This document shows, one piece after another, positions 34,286 to 44,036 of a stretch of 59,562 bases of DNA; positions within the stretch are counted from its first letter, which is position 1, and every line of letters starts with the position of its first letter. The DNA comes from Spirulina sp. CCY15215 (GTDB lineage Bacteria > Cyanobacteriota > Cyanobacteriia > Cyanobacteriales > Spirulinaceae), in the NCBI RefSeq assembly GCF_016888125.1, contig NZ_JACSWA010000595.1:1-59562 (forward strand), in the 5' to 3' direction. A model generated the notes under the pieces. It worked only from the letters and a program-made list of their open reading frames with translations, was not told the DNA's origin and ran no database searches. Position numbers and translations under genes: made by a program.

Positions 34286-35725
34286 CTATCCATCTAACTC
34301 GCTTTCCATGATCGTTGCAATAGCTTGTTTGGAGGTAGATTGGAATTCTTGGACATCAACGCGATCTAAAATGGCGATCGCCAGCAACATTCCCAGGGCT
34401 TGCAGGACAAAAACGGAACTATAAGCCAGGAGAGGGGCTTTAAAGATAAATCTCCCTAAATCTAGAATAGAGCCTCCCGACCAAATGGCGATCGCTCGAG
34501 CCAAGGCTTGAGCCAGTCCCCAAACTCCGATAAAAGTGCCTGCCGTTTCTGCTGCTGTCAAGTCTAGCATGAGGCTAATGGCTCCAATAGTGGCAAAACC
34601 GGCGGCTATACCAAAGACGAACATGGCTCCTTTTAAGGCGAGGGGATTTTGAGTGAACCCTGCACTAATAATAATCAGGAAACAAATTGCGACCAATAAG
34701 CAACCGAGTTTGGTGGTGTTTTTCTTGCCCAAACGCGGCACCACTAAAAAGCCCGTGGTACCGTAGCCCAATAAAATCCCCATACCCCAGAAGGAGTTGA
34801 GGGCAGTGGTTTCCCCGATGGACATCCCGAAAACTTCCCCACCGTAGGGTTCTAAGACGGCTTCTTGCAAAAATAACCCGATGGTCATAACCAGTAGGAA
34901 AGAGAAGAAAAAGCCCGTTTGACGGCTGGAGGTGAGGACTTTGAGGGCTTTACCCAGGGTCATGCCATCGCTTCTCTCGTTGAAGGACGATCGCGACGCA
35001 TATAAGGAATAGCGTTTTTCGACTCCCCAGGTGGCGATCGCGGCAAGTCCCCAGACGATACAGGGGACGATAAGGAAAAGGGCATTAATGGGACCTTGGA
35101 GGGCTTCTAGGGAGGTACGGGTTCCCACTTGGTCGATGTTTTTGAGGAAGACTTTACCACTGATGCCCCCAATCACAATTCCTACCATTAACATGGACCA
35201 GACAATGGCGACAATTTTGGAACGATTGTCTTCTTCGGAAATATCCACTAACATTGCCGTAAAGGGGGTGGAACTGGCGCTGACGGCTAAACCATAAAGG
35301 GCAAAAATCCCTGCCAATAATATTGTTAATAATGTCGTTTGCTGATTCCAGAGCCAACCTCCTGTTGTTTCCATCACTCTAGCCAGTTGCCAAACTACTT
35401 GCACCGCAGCAAAGACCATCACGCCAAAGACGGCGGTACCGGTGAGGACGTAACCGGTGCGGTGAGTACCAAAGAGAGGTTTTGCGTCGGAGAGTTGCCC
35501 GAACCAAACCCGTGCGGGGGCGATAAAATAGGGGGCAGCAATAACTCCTGCCGTAACGCCTCCAGGAATGCCGAGTTCGCTAATCATGACTCGGTTCAGA
35601 ACTGCAACGGTAAGGACGGACATCATCCCCAGTCCTAGGTTAAAGAGTCCCAAACGGAAGATTGTGGGAAGTTCAATTTGGGGTTTGGGGGGAATCTCGG
35701 GTTTAAATAAATCGTCGGTTGTCAT
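34286..35725 (-). CDS. PucC-type (BCD family) MFS transporter
   Basis: A 479-residue polytopic membrane protein. LGLFNLGLGMMSVLTVAVLNRVMISELGIP and APARVWFGQLSDAKP mark the PucC/bacteriochlorophyll-delivery group of the major facilitator superfamily, with about twelve helices. Cyanobacterial members are thought to help pigment or light-harvesting complex assembly; transport substrate unproven. The ATG at 35725 (MTTDDLFKPE) is chosen. A longer frame from TTG at 35803 would begin inside the T-tract of the pnp terminator and adds a non-conserved leader. Confidence 0.88.
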   Translation of the reverse strand: MTTDDLFKPEIPPKPQIELPTIFRLGLFNLGLGMMSVLTVAVLNRVMISELGIPGGVTAGVIAAPYFIAPARVWFGQLSDAKPLFGTHRTGYVLTGTAVFGVMVFAAVQVVWQLARVMETTGGWLWNQQTTLLTILLAGIFALYGLAVSASSTPFTAMLVDISEEDNRSKIVAIVWSMLMVGIVIGGISGKVFLKNIDQVGTRTSLEALQGPINALFLIVPCIVWGLAAIATWGVEKRYSLYASRSSFNERSDGMTLGKALKVLTSSRQTGFFFSFLLVMTIGLFLQEAVLEPYGGEVFGMSIGETTALNSFWGMGILLGYGTTGFLVVPRLGKKNTTKLGCLLVAICFLIIISAGFTQNPLALKGAMFVFGIAAGFATIGAISLMLDLTAAETAGTFIGVWGLAQALARAIAIWSGGSILDLGRFIFKAPLLAYSSVFVLQALGMLLAIAILDRVDVQEFQSTSKQAIATIMESELDG

Positions 35726-35801
35726 CAGAAAAATGGGTAGAAACCCCGTCCCGATCGCGGAGGACGGCTTTATATTAGTCTCGTTATCATCCTGCAACTC
35801 C

Positions 35802-35833
35802 AAAAAACTATAGCGAGAATTTAACTCTCGCTA
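35802..35833 (-). terminator. Rho-independent terminator downstream of pnp
   Basis: On the minus strand an 8-bp stem TAGCGAGA/TCTCGCTA with a 7-nt loop is followed by TAGTTTTTT. This is the second of two hairpins after pnp and has the U-tract expected of an intrinsic terminator. It lies between pnp and the PucC-type gene and should insulate them. Confidence 0.8.
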
Positions 35834-35843
35834 TGGTTCAAAG

Positions 35844-35869
35844 CCGCTATTGTAAAGATACAATAGCGG
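35844..35869 (-). terminator. Strong hairpin immediately after pnp
   Basis: A perfect 11-bp stem (CCGCTATTGTA/TACAATAGCGG) with a 4-nt loop starting 12 bp after the pnp stop codon. There is no U-tract; it may stabilise the mRNA 3' end or act with the next hairpin. Confidence 0.65.
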
Positions 35870-35881
35870 TTCTTGACTAAT

Positions 35882-38035
35882 CTAGTTATTGGCTGCTGCT
35901 GCTGCTCGAGCCGCCACCGCTTCATCAGGATGAATGCCAAGGCGAGTTAAATTAATGCGTCCCCGAGAATCAATCTCGCGCACTTTCACCACCACTTCAT
36001 CACCGACAGCGACTTCATCTTCAACCTTACCAACGCGATAATCTGCCAATTGAGAAATGTGAATCATGCCCTCTTTCCCTGGCAGAATTTCCACAAAGGC
36101 TCCAATTTGGATAATGCGCGTAACGCGACCCGCATACACATCTCCTTCATTGAGTTTACGGGTCATCCCTTCAATGATCCGTCGTGCTTCCATCGCATTT
36201 TCGGAACGATTGCAGAAAATCATTACAGTACCATTATCTTCAATATCGATTTTGGCTCCTGTTTGTTCCGTAATTCCCTTAATGGTTTTACCCCCAGGCC
36301 CGATCACCAAACCGATTAAATCTGGATCGATCTTCATGCTTAATAAGCGAGGTGCAGAGGGGGATAACTCATCGCGCGGACGATCTAAAACAGCCATCAT
36401 TTTCTCTAAAATGTGCAGCCGTCCATCCTTCGCCTTTTCGATCGCCTCCGCAATTACATCCAAAGACAATCCCGTGATTTTCATGTCCATTTGTAAGGCA
36501 GTGATACCATTATCGGTGCCAGCCACCTTAAAATCCATATCTCCCAAAAAGTCCTCAATGCCTTGAATATCAGTGAGAACTCGGACTTCATCCCCCTCTT
36601 TAATCAAACCCATCGCCGTCCCGCTTACCGGCTTGCGAATGGGAACCCCCGCATCCATTAAAGAGAGAGTCGAACCGCAAACCGATCCCATCGAAGTGGA
36701 ACCATTGGAAGAGAGAATCTCAGAAACCACTCGCACAACATAGGGAAAATCATCGTGGTGAGGTAGAATCGGCAAGATCGCCCGTTCCGCTAAAGCACCG
36801 TGACCGATTTCCCGTCGTCCAGGCGATCGCATGGGTTTTGTTTCCCCTACAGAATAAGGGGGAAAATTGTAATGGTGGAAGTAGCGTTTCTCAGATTGAG
36901 GATGTAAATCGTCCAGATCTTGGGCATCCCCGGGAGTTCCCAAGGTTACTAAGGATAAAACTTGAGTGAGTCCCCGTTGAAAAAGAGCAGAACCGTGAAC
37001 GCGACGAGGCAAAACCCCCACATTACAGCTAATGGGGCGCACCTCATCGAGTTTGCGTCCGTCTACCCGCACGCCATCAGTGATAATCTGCTGACGCATG
37101 AGTTTTTTGATTTGTTTTTTAAAGAAAATATCAACAGCTTTGGGCTTTTCCGCCGCAATTTTGAGGGCATCGTCTTCCGGCAATTCGGCGATCGCGGCGG
37201 TAACTTCTTCGGCCTTGATCTCATCTAAAGCAATATCGCGGGCTTTTTTATCTAAGTCAAACTGGGACAAAACTTTTTTGATTTTGTCATTAGTGCGATC
37301 GGCAATAAAGTCTCCCAAAGCGGTATCTTCTTGGGGTGCCTCCTCCGTAACTAACTTCAGCCCCAACTCTTCTAATAATTCCCGTTGCGCCTTAATTAAC
37401 TCCTGTACCGCTTCGTAGCCAAACTCGATCGCCTCAATAATATCTTGTTCCGGTAATTGATTGGCTCCAGCTTCCACCATGACCACCCCATCGGGAGAGC
37501 CAGCCACCACTAAGTCTAAATCTCCTTGGTCAATTTCCCGATAGGTCGGGTTAATGATAAAATCATCCCCAACCAGGCCAACGCGAACCGCAGCCATCGG
37601 ACCTTGAAAGGGAATTTGCGCCAAAAGCACGGCTACAGATGCTCCCGTAACAGCTAAAACATCGGGGGGGACTTCTTCATCTAAAGCAAGAGTCGTTGCT
37701 ATGATTTGAATGTCATCCCGAAGCCATTGGGGAAACAAGGGACGCATGGGGCGATCGATCAAACGACTGGTGAGGGTGACTTTATCAGGGGGACGACCTT
37801 CTCGGCGCAAAAATCCTCCTGGAATGCGACCGGCTGCGTAGAGTCTTTCTTCGTAGTCTACCAAGAGAGGGAGAAAATCAATGCCTTCCCGACCTGTAGA
37901 GCGAGTTGCCGTGACGAGGACTGCTGTTTCTCCCGATTGAATTAACACTGAACCGTCAGCTTGAGGAGCGAGTATACCTGTTTGGAGTCGAATATCTCGT
38001 CCGTCAAAGGATATTGACTTGGCAAATTCTTGCAT
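35882..38035 (-). CDS. pnp: Polyribonucleotide nucleotidyltransferase (PNPase)
   Basis: A 717-residue phosphorolytic 3'-5' exoribonuclease that degrades and tails RNA. Two RNase PH-like domains are present (N-terminal [20 protein letters not shown] and, in the second, [25 protein letters not shown] and [10 protein letters not shown]), then a KH domain ([16 protein letters not shown]) and an S1 domain ([20 protein letters not shown]). Length is typical. The gene is divergent from the SNF2 helicase gene, sharing a 159-bp promoter region, and is followed by two terminator-like hairpins. Confidence 0.97.
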   Translation of the reverse strand: MQEFAKSISFDGRDIRLQTGILAPQADGSVLIQSGETAVLVTATRSTGREGIDFLPLLVDYEERLYAAGRIPGGFLRREGRPPDKVTLTSRLIDRPMRPLFPQWLRDDIQIIATTLALDEEVPPDVLAVTGASVAVLLAQIPFQGPMAAVRVGLVGDDFIINPTYREIDQGDLDLVVAGSPDGVVMVEAGANQLPEQDIIEAIEFGYEAVQELIKAQRELLEELGLKLVTEEAPQEDTALGDFIADRTNDKIKKVLSQFDLDKKARDIALDEIKAEEVTAAIAELPEDDALKIAAEKPKAVDIFFKKQIKKLMRQQIITDGVRVDGRKLDEVRPISCNVGVLPRRVHGSALFQRGLTQVLSLVTLGTPGDAQDLDDLHPQSEKRYFHHYNFPPYSVGETKPMRSPGRREIGHGALAERAILPILPHHDDFPYVVRVVSEILSSNGSTSMGSVCGSTLSLMDAGVPIRKPVSGTAMGLIKEGDEVRVLTDIQGIEDFLGDMDFKVAGTDNGITALQMDMKITGLSLDVIAEAIEKAKDGRLHILEKMMAVLDRPRDELSPSAPRLLSMKIDPDLIGLVIGPGGKTIKGITEQTGAKIDIEDNGTVMIFCNRSENAMEARRIIEGMTRKLNEGDVYAGRVTRIIQIGAFVEILPGKEGMIHISQLADYRVGKVEDEVAVGDEVVVKVREIDSRGRINLTRLGIHPDEAVAARAAAAANN

Positions 38036-38194
38036 CTTGCGTGCTTTTCCTTATATTTTTTCACTGTTTCTCTTTCGCAATCCTAGCACTTCTAGACTCG
38101 CTCCGAGAGGAATGATCGCGATCGCCTTTTGCGGCAGATGCGAGATAGACTCCGCGAAAGTATTCACCCTAAAAGTAACGAACGAAAATGTAGT

Positions 38195-41100
38195 ATGGCG
38201 ATTTTACACGGGAGTTGGATTTTAAGCCCCGCCGAGGGCGGTTATTTTTTCCTCTGGGGAGAGACTTGGCGAGGGCAAGCCTCGGAGGAGTTGGGGGAGT
38301 CGGGAATTTCCTTACATCCTTTGGCCATGACGGGGGAAGAACTCTTGTCTTATCTGGAAACGCGCAAGTTATTTTTACCCAATGCTGAAGCAGAAATTCC
38401 GCGATCGCATCAGGTTGTAGCACTTCCCAGTCGCAGGGAGGAGACGACGGAAACCCCAGAAAAGGGGAGACGGAGAAAACGGGGAACATCTACTGACAAA
38501 ACTCTCTCGGGGGAGAGCAAGTTTTTCCCTCTACTTTCGGGAACTGAAGGGGAAATTGCGGGGAAAGATATTTCTCTGCAATGGTGGCAAGTTGAGGGGA
38601 TTGTTTTTGATGCGGTGGAAACGATTCATTTGTTACGGGGATTACCTCTGAACTCCCTACAAGCGCGTCGGGGAGAATTGGGGGACTCGATCCGCTTTTG
38701 GTCCCAGGTTTATCGCTGGAGTTTGGATTTATTAGCGCGGGGTAAATTTTTACCAGGTTTGTTAGCTGAGGGGGAAGAATGGGACAGTTGTTGGCAGCCT
38801 CTCCTCGATAGTGCGCTCGATCGCGATCGCCTCACTAAATTTGCACGTTTGATGCCCAGTATTTGTCGCAGCTACTCTCCTCTTTCTTCCTTTTCCTCTC
38901 CTCAATGGCAAGATAATTGGGTCGAACCCCAAGCACTCCTCCTCAACTTTTTAAGTGGGGTAGTAGGGAGGCAGGTGCGGGAATGGTTGGATATTCCCTT
39001 ACCTGCCCGAGGAGATGCGATCGCCAAACCCTGGTTACATTCCTTGATGCAGTCTTCTACAAGTATTAAGGCTCCACCCCAGTCCTTGCAACGCTTGCAT
39101 AGTGCCGTACAAACTTGGGAATCTCCCGTGGTAGATTATCTCGTTACTCCCAGGACGGAACAATTAGGAGAAGAACAATTTCACGTTTATTTTCATCTCA
39201 TCCCCCCCACTACAGGAGAAATTGCTTGGGGAAAATTAGATTGGAAATTGGATTACGGATTGCGATCGGCAATAGATTCCGATTGTGTTGTCAGTGCGGA
39301 AATGATTTGGCAAAATCCTGTTGATATTTTAGTTCATCAGGGTCAAACCATTGAAAATCCCCAAGAAACTTTACTGAAAGGATTGGGTTTAGCGGCACGA
39401 TTATACGACCCCATTAAAGCCAGTTTAAATCATAGCAAGCCCTTGCGTTGTTTGTTAAATCCGATTGAAGTTTATGAGTTTGTCCGCGCCAGTGCGTGGC
39501 AATTACAAGATAGTGGTTTTAATACTATTTTACCGTCGGGATTGGATTCGCGATCGCAAGAAAAACGTTTGGGGATTAAAATTCAAGCCCAAGTTCAACA
39601 AAAACGCGGGCAGCGTTTGGGGCTAAAAATTCCGATTGATTATCAATTAGAATTGGCAGTAGGGGAACAAAGTTTATCCGCAGAAGATTTTGAGCAACTT
39701 CTCGCCCAGCGCTCTCCTTTGGTTGAGGTAAATGGGGAATGGCTGGCGCTACAACCGGCGGATGTTCGTGCGGCTCAAGAAATATTATCTCCTGCTAAAA
39801 AAGACGAACTAATTTTAACTGTTGAAGATGCGCTGCGGTTGAGTACGGGAGATATTAAGGTATTGGCGAAATTGCCTGTTTTTAGTTTTTCAGCTTCGGG
39901 GGTTCTTAAAGATTTAATTGCCAATTTAACGGAAAATAAAGCACTAAAACCCCTCAAGGAACCCAAGGATTTTCAGGGAGAATTGCGACCCTATCAAGCA
40001 CGAGGAGCGAGTTGGCTGGCCTTTTTAGAACGGTGGAGTTTAGGTGCCTGTCTTGCGGATGATATGGGGTTGGGAAAATGCGTTGCTGCGGATACAATTA
40101 TTACTGTCAATGGCGTGGAAAAAATGGCGGCAGAGATTTGGGAAGTATATGCGGGAATTACTGCCTTTGATGGGGAAGGATTGTGGTCAAAACCGATGCA
40201 ATCTTTAGAAATTTTGGCGTTAGATGAAGCAACGGGAGAGTTAATTAAAGCACCGATCGCACAACTTTATCGGCAAAAAGTACGGGAAAATCTTCGTCAA
40301 GTTATTCTCGATGATGAGGTTAGTATTACTATTACTTACCGTCATAAATTATTAACTCGTCAGGGTTGGAAAAATAATTTTAGGGTGGGAGAAGCGATCG
40401 CCTTACCTTCAGAAGCAGGAAAATCCTTAGAATATCGGGAAATCAAAGCGATCGAGCCGGTTTTTTATGATGGTTGGGTGTACGATTTTGAGGTAGAAAA
40501 ATATCATAATTTTATTGCTAATGGCATCGTTTGTCACAATACAATTCAGGCGATCGCCTTTTTCTTAAATCTGAAAGATGAAGGGGGTTTAAATGCTCCT
40601 ATTTTGTTGGTTTGTCCGACTTCGGTATTAAATAATTGGCAGCGAGAGTTACAAAAATTTTCTCCTACTCTTTCTCAGTTTATTCATCATGGAGATAAGC
40701 GCAAAAAGGGGAAAGAGTTTGTCAAATTTGTGCAGAATCAAAACATTATTTTAACCAGTTATTCTCTCGTTTTTCGCGATATTAAAACCCTAGAAATGGT
40801 TGATTGGGAAGGAGTTGTTTTAGATGAAGCGCAAAACATCAAAAATTCTCAATCTAAGCAATCTCAAGCAGTCCGAACTTTAAAAGCAGGATTTCGCATT
40901 GCTTTAACCGGAACTCCTGTAGAAAATCGCCTTGCAGAATTATGGTCGATTTTGGACTTTCTCAACCCTGGATTTTTGGGGAATAAACAGTTCTTTCAAC
41001 GACGCTTTGCAATTCCCATTGAAAAGTACGGCGATCGCGACTCCCTCGGACAATTGCGATCGCTGGTACAACCTTTTATTCTGCGTCGTTTAAAAACTGA

Positions 41101-41887
41101 CAAAGATATCATCCAAGATTTACCAGATAAACAAGAAATGAATGTTTTTTGTGGCTTATCCAGGGAACAATCTCAACTCTATCAAACCTTGGTTGATGAC
41201 TCTTTAACAGCAATTGAGGACGCGGAAGGTATTCAGCGTCATGGCTTAATTTTAACGCTGTTAATGAAGCTAAAACAGGTGTGCAACCATCCCGCACAAT
41301 ATTTGCAAGAAAAGACCCTGACCCGAGGCGATCGCTCGGGAAAATTGTTACGTTTGGAGGAAATGTTAGAAGAAGTGGTTTTAGAAGGCGATCGCGCTTT
41401 AATCTTCACGCAATTTGCAGAATGGGGAAAACTCATTCAACCTTATTTAACGCGAAAATTGGAAACAGAAGTTTTGTTCCTTTATGGTGCAACTCGTCGG
41501 GAAAAGCGTCAAGAAATGATCGATCGCTTCCAAAGCGATCCCAATGGTCCACAAATTTTTATTCTCTCTTTAAAAGCAGGAGGAACAGGATTAAATTTAA
41601 CCCGTGCAAATCATGTTTTTCATGTCGATCGCTGGTGGAACCCTGCGGTGGAAAATCAAGCCACCGATCGCGCTTTCCGTATCGGTCAAAAACGCAATGT
41701 TCAAGTGCATAAATTTGTCTGTACGGGAACTTTAGAGGAACGCATTGATGAGATTATTAATAGCAAGAAACAACTCGCAGAACAAACAGTGGATGCAGGA
41801 GAACAATGGTTAACTCGGTTAGATACGGAACAGTTGCGAAACTTACTACACTTAGATCGGGGGGTTGTGATCGATGAGAATAGTTAG
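38195..41887 (+). CDS. SNF2/RapA-like DEAD/DEAH-box ATPase interrupted by an intein
   Basis: A 1230-codon gene giving a 1076-residue protein after splicing. The N-terminal ~600 residues are the region typical of cyanobacterial SNF2-type helicases. The SNF2 core starts with LRPYQARGASWLAFLERW and DDMGLGK, then has LDEAQNIKNSQS (motif II), ALTGTPVENR (III), and the C-terminal lobe with SLKAGGTGLNLT and QATDRAFRIGQKRNVQVHKF. The intein splits Walker A between Lys and Thr, so splicing is needed for ATP binding. The ATG at 38195 (MAILHGSWIL) is chosen; an upstream ATG at 38129 would add a non-conserved basic leader. Likely role: remodelling of nucleoprotein or RNA polymerase complexes. Confidence 0.93.
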   Translation: MAILHGSWILSPAEGGYFFLWGETWRGQASEELGESGISLHPLAMTGEELLSYLETRKLFLPNAEAEIPRSHQVVALPSRREETTETPEKGRRRKRGTSTDKTLSGESKFFPLLSGTEGEIAGKDISLQWWQVEGIVFDAVETIHLLRGLPLNSLQARRGELGDSIRFWSQVYRWSLDLLARGKFLPGLLAEGEEWDSCWQPLLDSALDRDRLTKFARLMPSICRSYSPLSSFSSPQWQDNWVEPQALLLNFLSGVVGRQVREWLDIPLPARGDAIAKPWLHSLMQSSTSIKAPPQSLQRLHSAVQTWESPVVDYLVTPRTEQLGEEQFHVYFHLIPPTTGEIAWGKLDWKLDYGLRSAIDSDCVVSAEMIWQNPVDILVHQGQTIENPQETLLKGLGLAARLYDPIKASLNHSKPLRCLLNPIEVYEFVRASAWQLQDSGFNTILPSGLDSRSQEKRLGIKIQAQVQQKRGQRLGLKIPIDYQLELAVGEQSLSAEDFEQLLAQRSPLVEVNGEWLALQPADVRAAQEILSPAKKDELILTVEDALRLSTGDIKVLAKLPVFSFSASGVLKDLIANLTENKALKPLKEPKDFQGELRPYQARGASWLAFLERWSLGACLADDMGLGKCVAADTIITVNGVEKMAAEIWEVYAGITAFDGEGLWSKPMQSLEILALDEATGELIKAPIAQLYRQKVRENLRQVILDDEVSITITYRHKLLTRQGWKNNFRVGEAIALPSEAGKSLEYREIKAIEPVFYDGWVYDFEVEKYHNFIANGIVCHNTIQAIAFFLNLKDEGGLNAPILLVCPTSVLNNWQRELQKFSPTLSQFIHHGDKRKKGKEFVKFVQNQNIILTSYSLVFRDIKTLEMVDWEGVVLDEAQNIKNSQSKQSQAVRTLKAGFRIALTGTPVENRLAELWSILDFLNPGFLGNKQFFQRRFAIPIEKYGDRDSLGQLRSLVQPFILRRLKTDKDIIQDLPDKQEMNVFCGLSREQSQLYQTLVDDSLTAIEDAEGIQRHGLILTLLMKLKQVCNHPAQYLQEKTLTRGDRSGKLLRLEEMLEEVVLEGDRALIFTQFAEWGKLIQPYLTRKLETEVLFLYGATRREKRQEMIDRFQSDPNGPQIFILSLKAGGTGLNLTRANHVFHVDRWWNPAVENQATDRAFRIGQKRNVQVHKFVCTGTLEERIDEIINSKKQLAEQTVDAGEQWLTRLDTEQLRNLLHLDRGVVIDENS
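40079..40540 (+). other. Mini-intein (154 aa) in the SNF2 Walker A motif
   Basis: Residue 1 is Cys (block A CVAADTIITV), block B is ITYRHKLLT with the conserved Thr and His, block F is YDFEVEKYHNFIA, and block G is NGIVCHN followed by a +1 Thr. That is a complete splicing domain with catalytic Cys1, His-Asn and Thr+1. At 154 codons there is no room for a LAGLIDADG or HNH homing endonuclease. Removal joins GLGK to TIQAIAF and restores Walker A. The intein frame is continuous with the host gene. Confidence 0.95.
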
Positions 41888-41970
41888 AGACAAACAGGCT
41901 AAAAGACTAAAAGACAGATTTTTACCTCCCTTAACCCATTCTCACAACAAATAAATTTATTGCTAGTCCC

Positions 41971-42714
41971 TTATTTTTCGAGAAACTCCAAATAGCGATC
42001 GCTTAATTCTTGCACGGCTAACTCATAAAATTGCTGACCATGTTCTGGGGTCGCTAAATCGGGATTTGACCCCATACGTCCATCGGGATAGGAACGACGA
42101 AAATCTGCTGCACCATAGATGCCATGACCCGAGGCAACTTCTGGAGACAAAGGAGCATTTTTAATGGCATCGGGATAAATATATTGCGTGAGAGCAACTT
42201 CGCTGGGTGTAGCGTGAGAACCTTCTTCATTTCCGTAAAGTTCCTTTGCCAACCGATACACCGAACCACACATAAACCAATTACCGACCTGACAGCGAAG
42301 GCGATCGCTATGGGGAATCTGCAAATTAGCCAAATTATAATAGGTTTCCGAAAAAGCAGCCTTCAGGGTGGCAATATTCCCCCCGTGACCATTGATAAAA
42401 AAGAAGTGTGTAAACCCGTGTTGCGCCAGACAAGTTACATAATCATCAATCACTTTAATTAGGGTACTGGGACGCAAACTTATTGAACCCGGAAAAGCCG
42501 TGTGATGCAGTGCCATACCTACATTAATCGTTGGCCCCACCAGCGATCGCGTAGCTTCCCCAACCCCTTTGGCGATCGCCTCAGCACAAATGGCATCAGT
42601 ACCGATCAACCCCGTCGGTCCGTGCTGTTCCGTCGAACCAATGGGAAAAATAATCCCTTGCGATCGCCCTAAATAACTTTCGACTTCCGGCCAGGTACTT
42701 AAATGTAGGAGCAT
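41971..42714 (-). CDS. Creatininase (creatinine amidohydrolase) family protein
   Basis: A 247-residue metal-dependent amidohydrolase of the creatininase family. FPIGSTEQHGPTGLIGTDA supplies the conserved Glu, His and Asp ligands; FFINGHGGNIATL carries the HGGN motif; EEGSHATPSEVALT carries the catalytic-region Glu/His. Family members act on creatinine, formamidopyrimidines or mycofactocin-like precursors; the substrate here is unknown, and true creatininase activity is unlikely in a cyanobacterium. The gene is convergent with the SNF2 gene, 83 bp away, where nothing else is visible. Confidence 0.88.
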   Translation of the reverse strand: MLLHLSTWPEVESYLGRSQGIIFPIGSTEQHGPTGLIGTDAICAEAIAKGVGEATRSLVGPTINVGMALHHTAFPGSISLRPSTLIKVIDDYVTCLAQHGFTHFFFINGHGGNIATLKAAFSETYYNLANLQIPHSDRLRCQVGNWFMCGSVYRLAKELYGNEEGSHATPSEVALTQYIYPDAIKNAPLSPEVASGHGIYGAADFRRSYPDGRMGSNPDLATPEHGQQFYELAVQELSDRYLEFLEK

Positions 42715-42739
42715 AATAACTGATTTTTGGGGAAGGTAG

Positions 42740-42758
42740 GGGTTTGGTTTCCAAACCC
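42740..42758. repeat. Palindrome GGGTTTGG-TTT-CCAAACCC
   Basis: An 8-bp perfect stem with a 3-nt loop, 25 bp upstream of the creatininase start. The same sequence, with identical flanking GTAGG, occurs at 56801-56822 upstream of the CAP-domain gene, marking a dispersed intergenic repeat. Confidence 0.75.
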
Positions 42759-42940
42759 TATAAGTCTAACAATACGGGCAAAAGGGGAAAAATAAAATTT
42801 TCCTAATCAAAAAACAAACCGTTCCAGATATAGTGTATTGTAAAGTTTAACTAAAAATATAGTCAAACAGAGTGATTTATGGTAAATTACTGTCATCCTT
42901 ATGTCTATCCAACTCAGCCAAAAAAGCAGGAGTTGGTAAA

Positions 42941-43108
42941 TTAGATAGGATTGATTGAGATATAGATGTTTTCAAGGCTGTAACTTTTAATCAACCGGGC
43001 TTTGTCCTTTTGTTGAGCATGGCAGACTCGAAGAAAACCCTCATCAATTGAACAAAAGCATTCCCAAATGCCTTTAGGGGCTATGGGATAGAGAGGTGCG
43101 TAGTTCAC
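42941..43108 (-). CDS. Possible 55-aa hypothetical protein
   Basis: A minus-strand frame from GTG at 43108 to TAA at 42941. The translation begins MNYAPLYPIAPKGIWECF and ends in a Lys/Ser/Ile-rich stretch, with three cysteines. Composition is protein-like and it fills much of an otherwise long gap, but there is no good ribosome-binding site and no family is recognised. Confidence 0.25.
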   Translation of the reverse strand: MNYAPLYPIAPKGIWECFCSIDEGFLRVCHAQQKDKARLIKSYSLENIYISINPI

Positions 43109-43233
43109 CCTAGGAGAATTAATCTCTCAAAGCCAAAATGAAGGGGATTTCTGAAATGGAATCCATGTCTTGTTTATATCTGACTATATTTTGGTTAACT
43201 ATATGTTGCAGAGAACCCATACTTTCTTATTTT

Positions 43234-43983
43234 ATGCTGTCGCTAGATATACCAAAAAGCGCCATCCAACCGGAATTAGCCAACCCTCCCTACATTCTGG
43301 TGGTTGAAGATGAAGACCTCATTCGCGAAATGATCGTCTTAGCTCTCAAAGAGCAGGGTTATGAGGTCGTGACGGCGATCGACGGACGAACTGCCCTTAA
43401 CTTATTACAAGAAGCCGAGTCTACTTCTAATATGTCTTTCGATCTCATCGTCCTCGACCTAATGTTACCCCAGGTAAACGGTCTCGATCTGTGTCGTTTG
43501 TTGCGTTATCAAGGCAATATTATCCCCATTTTGATTCTCAGTGCCAAAGCCAGCGAAACTGACCGTGTTTTGGGTTTAGAAGTTGGAGCCGATGATTATT
43601 TGACGAAGCCCTTTAGTATGAGAGAATTAGTGGCTCGCTGTCGTGCTTTATTGCGTCGTCAGAACTTTAGCACGACACCTCAACCCTCCATTTTGCAATT
43701 CCAAGATGTGACTCTTTTTCCCGAAGAATGTCGCGTTATGGTTAAAGAAAAAGAAGTCTCTTTATCCCCCAAAGAATTTCGCATCTTGGAATTATTTATG
43801 AGTCATCCCCGACGGGTATGGTCTCGGGAACAATTGATCGATCGCATTTGGGGGTTAGATTTCCTTGGGGATACAAAAACTGTAGATGTTCACATTCGCT
43901 GGTTGCGGGAAAAATTAGAAGAAGACCCCAGCAAGCCAAAATATATTATTACCGTTCGAGGATTTGGTTATCGATTGGGCTAA
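43234..43983 (+). CDS. sphR: Phosphate-regulon response regulator SphR (PhoB type)
   Basis: A 249-residue OmpR/PhoB-class regulator. The receiver domain (~20-140) has acidic VVEDED, phospho-accepting Asp in IVLDLMLPQVNG and the conserved Lys in YLTKPFS. The winged-helix domain (~155-249) has SPKEFRILELFMSHPRRVWSREQL and TVDVHIRWLREKLE. It lies 53 bp before the kinase sphS and then phoU, the gene set of the cyanobacterial phosphate-starvation system. The ATG at 43234 gives a normal N terminus; an upstream ATG at 43138 would add a hydrophobic 32-residue leader not expected in this family. Confidence 0.9.
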   Translation: MLSLDIPKSAIQPELANPPYILVVEDEDLIREMIVLALKEQGYEVVTAIDGRTALNLLQEAESTSNMSFDLIVLDLMLPQVNGLDLCRLLRYQGNIIPILILSAKASETDRVLGLEVGADDYLTKPFSMRELVARCRALLRRQNFSTTPQPSILQFQDVTLFPEECRVMVKEKEVSLSPKEFRILELFMSHPRRVWSREQLIDRIWGLDFLGDTKTVDVHIRWLREKLEEDPSKPKYIITVRGFGYRLG

Positions 43984-44036
43984 ACTTAATCTTGAGTAAA
44001 ATTGCGTTCCCCATTGATAATTGTTAATAATTCAAT

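Larger units (their letters stand above)
42715..43233. other. 519-bp gap before sphR: repeat, possible small ORF and promoter region
   Basis: Contains a GGGTTTGG-TTT-CCAAACCC palindrome at 42740-42758, an AT-rich stretch at ~42780-42890, and a 56-codon minus-strand frame at 42941-43108. No convincing Pho box was identified; TTTAACTA near 42846 matches one half-site only and lacks properly spaced partners. An in-frame upward extension of sphR to 43138 exists but looks non-conserved. Confidence 0.5.

Noticed and set aside
35726-35803. N-terminal extension of the PucC-type carrier from a TTG
   Set aside because: The TTG lies in the T-tract of the pnp terminator, and the 26 extra residues are not family-like; ATG at 35725 is used.
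36066-36566. 166-codon plus-strand frame opposite pnp
   Set aside because: Antisense to conserved KH/S1 and catalytic segments of PNPase; composition reflects the complementary strand.
41281-41712. 143-codon frame overlapping the SNF2 helicase in another frame
   Set aside because: Arg/Ser-rich shadow of the conserved C-terminal helicase lobe.
42715-43233. Pho box upstream of sphR
   Set aside because: Only an isolated TTTAACTA half-site was found, without the tandem spaced copies that define the cyanobacterial Pho box.
43138-43233. N-terminal hydrophobic extension of SphR
   Set aside because: A PhoB-type cytoplasmic regulator is not expected to have a membrane segment; ATG at 43234 fits the receiver domain start.
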